A stretch of DNA of 64,000 nucleotides from JAEZDR01 sp039811185 (GTDB taxonomy: Bacteria; Bacteroidota; Bacteroidia; Chitinophagales; Chitinophagaceae), in the NCBI GenBank assembly GCA_039811185.1, contig JBDHYF010000002.1, forward strand, positions 338,009 to 402,008, in the 5' to 3' direction. The translations under genes were made by a program, and so were the position numbers. This document shows positions 17,432-24,729 of this stretch, one piece after another; position 1 is the first letter of the stretch, and each line of letters starts with the position of its first letter. Below the pieces are notes generated by a model that was not told where the DNA came from, made no database searches, and saw only the letters and a list, made by a program, of their open reading frames with translations.

Positions 17432-18493
17432 ATGATGAATACAAAGGCCTGGTACCGGAGCACTGGCTTTACCATTGCCATCCATTTTACTTTTTGGTCG
17501 GCTTTTGTTTTGCTGCCCTTCTTTTTAAGGAGTAACGTAGATGTAGCCGGTGCACCACCCGCCCAAGGCTTTCAGCACACCCTAAATGTGATAAGAAAAT
17601 CGCTAACGCTCACCATCTTCTTTAATCTTATCGACATCGCATTCTTTTATTTAAACGCATTACTGCTGATGCCGCGGTTGTTAAGCCGTAGCAAACCGGT
17701 ACAGTACATCGTTATCACCACTATATGTATTTTCATTTTTGCATACGCACTTTATTACTTCCGGCTGGCTTTAACGGGAAAAGAATTTGTTTGGCGTTTT
17801 CCGGTTTTTTCCTTTTTAGAGATATTGTTTTTTCTGGCGGTGAGCATGGTGTACCGCTTTCTTGCCGACCGGCGGAAATATGATAAGTGGGTACAAGACC
17901 GCGAAAACGAAAACCTACGCACCGAACTGCTGTTTCTGCGTAACCAAATCAGCCCTCACTTCATGTTCAATGTCATCAATAACATTGTTGCGCTTTCACG
18001 CACCCAGCCAAACCAAGTGGAAACCTTTCTGATTCGCCTTTCCAATTTAATGCGCTATATGCTTTACGAAACCAAAGCAGAGAAGGTGTCGCTCCAAAAA
18101 GAACTGCATTATCTCGAAAACTACATCCACCTTCAGAAACTACGCTTCGATGAAGATGTCGAAATCCATTATTCGGAACAATGTACCGACAAATCACGAT
18201 TGATAGAGCCGATGCTGCTGATTCCTTTTGTAGAAAACGCATTCAAGCATGGTGGCAGCATTTCAGGGCCAACAGTAATTACCGTTGCTGCCAAACAAGA
18301 GGGCAATCAGTTTATTTTTCTGGTAGAAAATACCTACATCAAAAATCAGCGTACGCTAAAAGATAACAGCTCCGGTATCGGGCTGCAAAACGTTAAACGA
18401 AGGCTTAAATTACTCTATCAAAATGATCACCTGCTTACCTTTAATGCTTGCGGCAACATTTTTAAAGCCGAATTAACCTTACATCTTATATGA
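17432..18493 (+). CDS. LytS-type sensor histidine kinase
   Basis: Membrane histidine kinase of 353 residues. Four hydrophobic segments fill the first 145 residues with no separate sensory domain. Then comes a short coiled-coil linker (about 148-166) and the His_kinase (PF06580) core NQISPHFMFNVINN with the phosphorylated His176, and an HATPase region with the N-box LIPFVENAFKHG near residue 265 and a G-box SGIGLQNVKRRL. It overlaps its response regulator in an ATGA junction, so the two are coupled. The signal is unknown. The next genes downstream are nirK, an FGE-like gene and sco, which are plausible targets. Confidence 0.92.
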   Translation: MMNTKAWYRSTGFTIAIHFTFWSAFVLLPFFLRSNVDVAGAPPAQGFQHTLNVIRKSLTLTIFFNLIDIAFFYLNALLLMPRLLSRSKPVQYIVITTICIFIFAYALYYFRLALTGKEFVWRFPVFSFLEILFFLAVSMVYRFLADRRKYDKWVQDRENENLRTELLFLRNQISPHFMFNVINNIVALSRTQPNQVETFLIRLSNLMRYMLYETKAEKVSLQKELHYLENYIHLQKLRFDEDVEIHYSEQCTDKSRLIEPMLLIPFVENAFKHGGSISGPTVITVAAKQEGNQFIFLVENTYIKNQRTLKDNSSGIGLQNVKRRLKLLYQNDHLLTFNACGNIFKAELTLHLI

Positions 18494-19194
18494 TAAATTG
18501 CATTGCTGTTGACGATGAAAAACTTGCCCTCGATTTGTTGGAAGATAATATTAAGCAGGTGCCCTTTTTGAACTTGCTAAAACGTTGTAAGTCGCCGCTT
18601 GAAGCCATCGAGGTATTAAATGCAGAAAAAGTTGATCTTATATTTTTAGATGTGCAGATGCCCGGATTAACCGGCATGCAGTTTCTCGAGTCGCAGGACA
18701 ATGCGCCGATGGTTGTGTTAATTACGGCCTACGAAAATTATGCGCTCGATGCGTTTAAGTATGATGTTGTAGACTATCTTGTAAAACGCGTTTCTGTTGA
18801 GCGGTTTTTGAAAGCCTGCAACAAGGTCCGCGATCTGTATCAACTGCGGGTGGCCGGCGAAGTTGGAGATAGAAATTACTTTTTTGTAAATGCCGATTAT
18901 AAGCAGATTCGCATAAAGTTCAACGATATTGTTTTTATAGAAGGGATGAAAGACTATGTGAAGATCCATTTAGCCTCGGAAAACCGCCCGGTGATTACGC
19001 GGATGAGCCTGAAGCTGATCGAGGATAAGTTGCCCGCAAAACATTTTATGCGTATTCATAAATCCTATATTGTTTCGCTCGAGAAGATAGCTGCCGTCAA
19101 AAAAGGGTTTGTACAGATAGCCGCCGCAGAAATTCCGGTGAGCGACAACTATAAGCAACCGCTTGCACAAGCTCTTGGAATAGGAATTGATTAA
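18490..19194 (+). CDS. LytTR-family response regulator
   Basis: Partner regulator of 234 residues. The receiver domain has the acidic pair (Asp8, Asp9), the phosphoacceptor Asp54 in LIFLDVQMPG, and the conserved Lys99. The residue after that Lys is Arg100 (DYLVKRVS), where receivers almost always have a cis-proline (KP). From about residue 125 a LytTR DNA-binding domain follows (IVFIEGMKDYVKIHL, FMRIHKSYIVSLEKI), which binds direct repeats upstream of target genes. The 101 bp downstream, ahead of nirK, would be a natural place for such a site, but I could not identify one confidently. Confidence 0.92.
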   Translation: MINCIAVDDEKLALDLLEDNIKQVPFLNLLKRCKSPLEAIEVLNAEKVDLIFLDVQMPGLTGMQFLESQDNAPMVVLITAYENYALDAFKYDVVDYLVKRVSVERFLKACNKVRDLYQLRVAGEVGDRNYFFVNADYKQIRIKFNDIVFIEGMKDYVKIHLASENRPVITRMSLKLIEDKLPAKHFMRIHKSYIVSLEKIAAVKKGFVQIAAAEIPVSDNYKQPLAQALGIGID

Positions 19195-19295
19195 AAAGAA
19201 GCGAATGATTGAAAGGCTGATTTTTGTCATAACTGTAATTCCCGGTTTTCCGAAATTTGCATTTGTTCTTAAATTTTCTACCTAAAACACCATTT

Positions 19296-20360
19296 ATGAA
19301 GATAACCGCTTCTTTGCACCCCTTGTGTAAGTCGTTTTCAGCAACTGTTGTTGCATTTTTTTCTCTTTTAGTTTTCTCATCGTGTAATACAAACAAAGGC
19401 GGCGATGCCGCAGCGTTTAAGATGGTTGATACCGTCCTTACCGGAACGGTTACGGCCGAGCTTACGGCGCCTCCGATGGTGCCCAAGCCCTTAACTTATA
19501 CTTCGCCCAAGCGCGTAAAAGTTGAGATGGAAGTGATTGAAAAAGTGATGCAGATATCCGATAATACCGAATATACTTTCTGGACATTCGGCGGTTCTGT
19601 TCCGGGCAGCTTTATCAGAGTGCGACAGGGCGACCTTGTGGATTTTACGCTTAAAAATGCTTCGAACAGTAAAGTGTCGCACAATATCGATTTCCATGCC
19701 TGTACCGGCCCCGGCGGTGGAGCCGAAGCCAGCAATACCGCTCCCGGCCAGTCTACTAATTTCCAGTTCAGGGCGTTGCAGCCCGGGCTGTTTGTTTATC
19801 ACTGTGCAACCGGCCCTGTTGGAATGCATATTGCCAATGGTATGTATGGATTGATATTGGTTGAACCCGTTGGCGGACTTCCGAAAGTAGATAAAGAGTT
19901 TTATGTAATGCAAGGCGATTTTTACACCACCGGCGCTTTTGAGGACCCGGGCTTGCAAGAATTTAATCAGGAAAAAGCGGTGAACGAAAATCCTGATTAT
20001 GTATTGTTCAACGGCCGCGTACGCTCTACTACCGGCAAAAATGCTTTGCAGGCAAATGTGGGCGAGTCAGTGCGTTTGTATGTAGGAAACGGAGGTCCCA
20101 ACCTCACCTCTTCTTTTCACGTAATAGGCGAAATTTTTAATACAGTTTACATGGAAGGTGGCAGCCTTCTTAACCATAACGTACAAACCACGCTGGTTCC
20201 GGCGGGCGGCTCAACTATCGTAGATATGAAAATGGAAGTTCCGGGCGTGTATAATCTGGTGGATCATGCGCTTTTCCGTGCTTTCCACAAAGGCGCTATT
20301 GCGCAGATTAAAGTTTCCGGCAAGGAGGATCCTTCCATCTTTCATCCAAATAAAAAATAG
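19296..20360 (+). CDS. nirK: Copper-containing nitrite reductase, lipoprotein form
   Basis: Two-cupredoxin enzyme of 354 residues that reduces nitrite to nitric oxide. All metal and catalytic residues align to the family: type 1 copper His129, Cys170, His178, Met183; type 2 copper His134, His169, His324; active-site Asp132 and His275. The N-terminus is a lipoprotein signal ending FSSC (Cys30), so the mature protein is probably membrane-tethered in the periplasm rather than soluble, followed by a flexible 60-residue linker. The start at 19296 gives a proper signal peptide; an upstream in-frame codon adds thirteen residues. The stop overlaps the next gene by one base. Copper supply probably comes from the SCO protein two genes on. 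Confidence 0.95.
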   Translation: MKITASLHPLCKSFSATVVAFFSLLVFSSCNTNKGGDAAAFKMVDTVLTGTVTAELTAPPMVPKPLTYTSPKRVKVEMEVIEKVMQISDNTEYTFWTFGGSVPGSFIRVRQGDLVDFTLKNASNSKVSHNIDFHACTGPGGGAEASNTAPGQSTNFQFRALQPGLFVYHCATGPVGMHIANGMYGLILVEPVGGLPKVDKEFYVMQGDFYTTGAFEDPGLQEFNQEKAVNENPDYVLFNGRVRSTTGKNALQANVGESVRLYVGNGGPNLTSSFHVIGEIFNTVYMEGGSLLNHNVQTTLVPAGGSTIVDMKMEVPGVYNLVDHALFRAFHKGAIAQIKVSGKEDPSIFHPNKK

Positions 20361-21124
20361 TGCGTCGTTCTAAGTGGATGGCTGCCTGGTGCCTCGTTCT
20401 TTGCCTTTCTTTTTCTGTTGCTGCACAATCCGGAAAAATGGTAAAAGTGAAGGGCGGCGAATACCTGTCGTTTTTTAAGAAAGAGAACAACAAGCCGGTT
20501 AATGTAAAGCCTTTTTACCTCGGCGAAACCGCGGTTACAAATGCGGAGTTCAGGGAATTTGTAAAACAAAATCCGTCGTGGCGAAAATCGAAAGTGAACC
20601 GGCTGTATGCCGACTCAAATTATTTAAAGCATTGGTCGGCCGATCTCAGCTTCAGTTCATCGTTGGCACAATCGCCCGTTGTAAACGTTTCGTGGTTTGC
20701 AGCGGCGGCATACTGTAAGTGGGCAGGAGCACGTTTACCGTCCGTGGCTGAATGGGAGCTCGCGGCCGCCGGAAAGCCGCAGCACATTCCATTTCCTTCG
20801 CTCACCGATTATGTGCTTAACTGGTATAAACGTCCAAATCCGAAACAGTTGCCGCCGGTAAAATCTGCTTATAAAAACGAATACGGTTTGTACGACATGC
20901 ACGGCCTTATTTGGGAGTGGACTTTCGATTTCAACAGCTTCATCAGCAAAGGCGACTCGCGGGGAAACGCCGATGACGAGTTGAAAGCATTTTGTGCAGC
21001 AGGTGCGTTGGATGTGAACGATAAAAACGATTATGCGGGCTATCTGCGATTCAGCTATCGCGGTAGCTTAAAAGGAAATTTTTGCATCGAAAACCTCGGC
21101 TTCCGGTGCGCCAAAAACTTATAG
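20360..21124 (+). CDS. FGE-sulfatase (SUMF1) family protein
   Basis: Secreted protein of 254 residues with a GTG start sharing one base with the nirK stop. The signal peptide (MRRSKWMAAWCLVLCLSFSV then AAQ) is followed by the FGE/SUMF1 fold: GETAVTNAEFREFV, VVNVSWFAAAAYCKWAGARLPSVAEWELAAAG, YDMHGLIWEWTFD and a C-terminal LGFRCAK (segments at about residues 54, 115, 180 and 246). True formylglycine-generating enzymes bind copper through a Cys pair near the C-terminus; this protein has Cys in FCAAGA and FCIENLGFRC but not the classical spacing, so enzyme activity is uncertain. Its coupling to nirK suggests a role in maturing or assisting nitrite reductase. That is inference. Confidence 0.85.
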   Translation: MRRSKWMAAWCLVLCLSFSVAAQSGKMVKVKGGEYLSFFKKENNKPVNVKPFYLGETAVTNAEFREFVKQNPSWRKSKVNRLYADSNYLKHWSADLSFSSSLAQSPVVNVSWFAAAAYCKWAGARLPSVAEWELAAAGKPQHIPFPSLTDYVLNWYKRPNPKQLPPVKSAYKNEYGLYDMHGLIWEWTFDFNSFISKGDSRGNADDELKAFCAAGALDVNDKNDYAGYLRFSYRGSLKGNFCIENLGFRCAKNL

Positions 21125-21126
21125 AT

Positions 21127-21750
21127 ATGAAAACTATCATTCTCTCAATACTGATCATCGGTCTTATTTCTTGTTCAGAATCGGAATCGGCAACTGCAAA
21201 AAAACAATGTTGCAGTGCTCCGAAAAAGCAGGCCGCTGCAGCCGCTGCTATCGATACTTCGCAGAGCTTATACAGCATTGATGCGAGCTTCACCAATCAG
21301 AACAATCAAACACTGCAATTGCGCTCGTTTAGCGGGAAGCCTGTGGTAATGGGAATGATATTTACGCACTGCGGATATGCCTGTCCTAAACTTACGGCCG
21401 ACATACAATCGATAGAAAAACAATTGGGCGAACATAAAAATGATGTGCACTACCTCCTTGTTTCGTTTGATGTAGAAAGAGACGACCCCAAACAACTGAG
21501 GGCATTTGCAAAAACCTACGGACTTGATGAGAACTTCAGCTTGCTGCACGGGGATGAAGACGCCGTTAGAATGCTCTCTGTTTTGCTGAATGTACAGTAT
21601 GAGAAGGATGCAGATGGAAACTTTTCTCATAGCAACCTGGTATCGGTGCTCGATGAATATGGGAATCTCGTGTTTAGGAAAGAAGGACTGGGCGCTGATC
21701 ATTCCGAAACCGTTAAAGCAATAGAAGCGCTCTTGCACCGGAAAGCTTAA
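21127..21750 (+). CDS. SCO1/SenC family copper chaperone lipoprotein
   Basis: Lipoprotein (LISC, Cys16) of 207 residues with a thioredoxin fold. The copper-binding Cys82-x3-Cys86 lies in THCGYAC, and the third ligand His in SHSNLVSVLDEYG near residue 167. A second Cys pair (Cys28-Cys29, in KKQCCSAPKK) right after the lipid anchor is unusual and could also bind metal. SCO proteins deliver copper to cytochrome oxidase CuA; next to nirK, delivery to the nitrite reductase is more likely. The start at 21127 comes two bases after the preceding stop. It closes the nirK set. Confidence 0.92.
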   Translation: MKTIILSILIIGLISCSESESATAKKQCCSAPKKQAAAAAAIDTSQSLYSIDASFTNQNNQTLQLRSFSGKPVVMGMIFTHCGYACPKLTADIQSIEKQLGEHKNDVHYLLVSFDVERDDPKQLRAFAKTYGLDENFSLLHGDEDAVRMLSVLLNVQYEKDADGNFSHSNLVSVLDEYGNLVFRKEGLGADHSETVKAIEALLHRKA

Positions 21751-21820
21751 CATGGTGGTGAAAGGCTTTTCAATAAATTTGCCCTGACACAACCACTGCA
21801 AACAATAGTTTATAGAAATC

Positions 21821-22801
21821 ATGCTTTGCATTTATCATCATTCAACCGACCCATATTTTAACGTAGCCGCAGACGAATATATTCTGAAGCATATTGCCGA
21901 CGATTGTTTTATGCTTTGGCGCAACGACAATGCAATTATTGTAGGACGCTACCAAAATACGCTGTCGGAAATCAACTACGATTATGTGAAGGATAACAAG
22001 ATTGCCGTTGTGAGGCGCATTTCGGGCGGCGGAGCGGTTTATCACGATCTTGGGAACCTCAATTTTTCTTTTACACAAACAGGTAAGGACTCTTGCCTGA
22101 TGGATTTTGAAAAATATACAAAGCCAATTGTTGATGTCCTTAATCAATTAGGTGTTCAGGCCCGGTTCGAGGGACGAAACGACATCACCATCGATGGAAA
22201 GAAAATAGCCGGAAATGCCGAGCATATCTATCGCAATAAAATCCTTCATCATGGCTGCATTTTGTTTTCTTCCGAAATGAAAAATGTAGGCGAGGCGCTG
22301 CGCATAAATCCGGTAAAATACACCGATAAAGCGGTGAAATCTGTTCCAAAGCGTGTTACTAATATTTCGGAGCATCTTCCTTCTCCGTTATCCATTGAAG
22401 CGTTTACAAAGATGTTGATGGATTATGTGGTTGCAACAACACCCGGCTGTCAAATGTACACGTTTACAGCGGATGATATTGCGGCTATTCAGAAGCTTCG
22501 CGATGAAAAATATGCCACACAGGAATGGAACTTCGGTGAATCGCCCGACTATAATTTCCGGAAGGCCATCAGAACAAATGGAGGTGTAATTGAAATGAAC
22601 CTTGAGGTGAGCAAAGGAATAATAGAGGCCGTTAAAATTTACGGCGATTTCTTTGCTGAAAAGGACATCCGTGATGTGGAAGCAGCACTGGTGGGCATTG
22701 CGCATAACGAGCCTGCCATTCTCAGCGCGCTGCAACCGCTTAAAATAGAACAATATTTTAAGAATATTACCGAAGCCGATCTGCTCGAATCCATGTTTTA
22801 A
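21821..22801 (+). CDS. lplA: Lipoate-protein ligase A
   Basis: Attaches free lipoate to the lipoyl domains of E2 and GcvH proteins through lipoyl-AMP. The catalytic domain holds RRISGGGAVYHDLGNLNFSF (from about residue 66), the lipoate-binding RRxSGGGxVYHD signature, then GRNDITIDGKKIAGNA with the conserved Lys that contacts lipoyl-AMP. A C-terminal accessory domain (about 250-326) is present, so it is the full two-domain type. The 70-bp gap after sco carries no evident terminator. Confidence 0.93.
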   Translation: MLCIYHHSTDPYFNVAADEYILKHIADDCFMLWRNDNAIIVGRYQNTLSEINYDYVKDNKIAVVRRISGGGAVYHDLGNLNFSFTQTGKDSCLMDFEKYTKPIVDVLNQLGVQARFEGRNDITIDGKKIAGNAEHIYRNKILHHGCILFSSEMKNVGEALRINPVKYTDKAVKSVPKRVTNISEHLPSPLSIEAFTKMLMDYVVATTPGCQMYTFTADDIAAIQKLRDEKYATQEWNFGESPDYNFRKAIRTNGGVIEMNLEVSKGIIEAVKIYGDFFAEKDIRDVEAALVGIAHNEPAILSALQPLKIEQYFKNITEADLLESMF

Positions 22802-22818
22802 ACTCTAAAACTGCCATT

Positions 22819-24222
22819 ATGTTTTTTCAGCACGTTTACGACAAAACTTTAGCGCACAGCAGCTATCTTATCGGATGTCAGCAATCCGGTACCGCAATGG
22901 TAATTGATGCAAAGCGCGATGTAGACACCTATCTGCAAATAGCCAATGCCAATCAGTTGAAAATTACTCACATCACCGAAACGCATATCCACGCCGATTT
23001 CCTTTCAGGTTCACGTGAACTTGCGGCTGCAACGGGCGCAAAAATGTATTTGTCGGACGAAGGTGGAGCCGACTGGCAATACGAATTTGAACACGTTGGT
23101 TTAAAAGACGGCGACCTTATCCGTGTAGGAAATTTGTCGTTCGAGGTGTTACATACGCCGGGGCATACGCCCGAGAGCATCAGCTTTCTGCTGACAGACC
23201 ATCCATCCTCTGATGTGCCTGTGATGCTGTTTACAGGCGATTTTGTTTTTGTTGGCGATGTAGGGCGCCCGGATTTATTGGAGGAAGCAGCCGGCATTGT
23301 GGGAACGAAAGAGCCCGGTGCAAGGGAGATGTATCGTTCGTTGCAGCGCTTTCTTGCCTTGCCCGATCATTTACAGTTATGGTCGGCCCATGGCGCAGGA
23401 TCCGCTTGCGGCAAGGCTTTGGGCGCAGTACCCTCATCAACCGTGGGCTACGAAAAAATCCGAAACTGGGCGCTTCGGTTTGGAAAAGATGAAGAGGGAT
23501 TTGTACAGCAGCTTCTCGACGGACAGCCGGAGCCGCCGAAATATTTTGCCATGATGAAGAAGCTGAATAAAATAGAGAGGCCGCTGCTTATTGAAGTTCC
23601 GAAAGCAAGAAAACTCACCGCAGCTGAATTTTCAGCCTTCGTAAACAAAGGCACTACAATTATCGATGCGCGGCCCAAACAAAAGTTTGCTTCAGGCTTT
23701 TTGCCCGGATCGATAAATATTCAGGGGAACAATTCGTTTGCCAATTGGTGCGGATGGTTTTTACAGTACGATGAAGATTTTGTATTGATTGCAGACGATG
23801 ACCAAATCGAAGATCTGACAAGAAAGCTGATGCGAATTGGGCTCGACAACCTTTCGGGCTATGTTAACGATCCCATGCTTGCCGGTGTTCCGCTCCAAAC
23901 TGTTGAAAGCATTGCTGCAGAAGAGCTTGATGCCGTTGCAGACAATCCCGGTTATCAGCTGATTGATGTTCGTGCGGCTACCGAATTTAACGCCGGAACC
24001 ATCGGTGATGCAAAGCATGTTTTTCTTGGTACGATAGAAGACAATCTGCATAAAATAAATCCCGATTCTACGGTGGTGGTTTTTTGTCAGGCCGGCGACC
24101 GCTCGTCCATCGGCTATTCTATTTTAAAGAAGAATGGATTTAATAAAGTATTGAATTATCCGGGAGGAATGAAAGAATGGAAAGAATATTCGGAACATAC
24201 ACCCAAATCTATAAACGCTTAA
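22819..24222 (+). CDS. MBL-fold hydrolase with two rhodanese domains
   Basis: Protein of 467 residues in the persulfide dioxygenase (ETHE1/Blh-like) group, taking part in sulfide and persulfide oxidation in the cytosol. The metallo-beta-lactamase domain (1-250) has TETHIHADF (about 53-61), HTPGHTPES and FTGDFVFVGDVGRPDL, supplying the single-iron ligands; where the family usually reads HxHxDH the last His is Phe. Two rhodanese domains follow: the first (about 260-350) has no catalytic Cys (VLIADDD at the loop), the second (about 365-462) has an active loop VVFCQAGDRS. Hence one active and one structural sulfurtransferase domain are predicted. Gap to lplA is 17 bp. Confidence 0.88.
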   Translation: MFFQHVYDKTLAHSSYLIGCQQSGTAMVIDAKRDVDTYLQIANANQLKITHITETHIHADFLSGSRELAAATGAKMYLSDEGGADWQYEFEHVGLKDGDLIRVGNLSFEVLHTPGHTPESISFLLTDHPSSDVPVMLFTGDFVFVGDVGRPDLLEEAAGIVGTKEPGAREMYRSLQRFLALPDHLQLWSAHGAGSACGKALGAVPSSTVGYEKIRNWALRFGKDEEGFVQQLLDGQPEPPKYFAMMKKLNKIERPLLIEVPKARKLTAAEFSAFVNKGTTIIDARPKQKFASGFLPGSINIQGNNSFANWCGWFLQYDEDFVLIADDDQIEDLTRKLMRIGLDNLSGYVNDPMLAGVPLQTVESIAAEELDAVADNPGYQLIDVRAATEFNAGTIGDAKHVFLGTIEDNLHKINPDSTVVVFCQAGDRSSIGYSILKKNGFNKVLNYPGGMKEWKEYSEHTPKSINA

Positions 24223-24232
24223 AACTGAAACA

Positions 24233-24721
24233 TTGAAAAATTTATTTATTACCGCAACTGCTGCTGTGCTATTGTTTAGCAGTTGTTCCGACCCGGCAGA
24301 AATGCACGAAACGAAAGCGGATTCTTCGAGCGCCGTAAAATTGAACGATCCGGAAGAGGCGGACGAACATCAACACGATGATCACGGCAGTGAGGCGATA
24401 GAACTTAACGACGGCAAGAAATGGACGGTGAACGCTGAAATGAAGCCCTTCATTGCAAACAGTGAAAAGTTGGTGACAGATTATAAGCAGTCGGGAAGCG
24501 CTGACTACCGGAAGTTAGCCGAACAGTTAAGTGCTGAAAACGATAAGCTGATAAAAAGCTGTACGATGGAAGGGAAAAGCCATGATGAACTGCATAAGTG
24601 GCTGCATCCTCATTTAGAGCTGGTGAAGCAATTGAAAGAAGTGTCTGAACAACGGCATGCCGACGCAGTGGTGTCGAATTTAGAAACTTCGTTTAAAGAC
24701 TTTCACACCTATTTTGAATAG
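24233..24721 (+). CDS. Small His-rich lipoprotein
   Basis: Predicted lipoprotein of 162 residues with a TTG start ten bases after the preceding stop; no ATG gives a better fit. The signal ends LLFSSC (Cys19). The mature protein opens with an acidic, His-rich stretch (EEADEHQHDDHGSEA) that could bind metal, and then forms a helical domain (about 65-160) with the look of a four-helix bundle (ADYRKLAEQLSAENDKLIKSC, ELHKWLHPHLELVKQLKEV). I do not recognise the family. Its place after the sulfur gene and near copper genes would fit metal handling, which is inference. Confidence 0.7.
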   Translation: MKNLFITATAAVLLFSSCSDPAEMHETKADSSSAVKLNDPEEADEHQHDDHGSEAIELNDGKKWTVNAEMKPFIANSEKLVTDYKQSGSADYRKLAEQLSAENDKLIKSCTMEGKSHDELHKWLHPHLELVKQLKEVSEQRHADAVVSNLETSFKDFHTYFE

Positions 24722-24729
24722 GCCGATCG

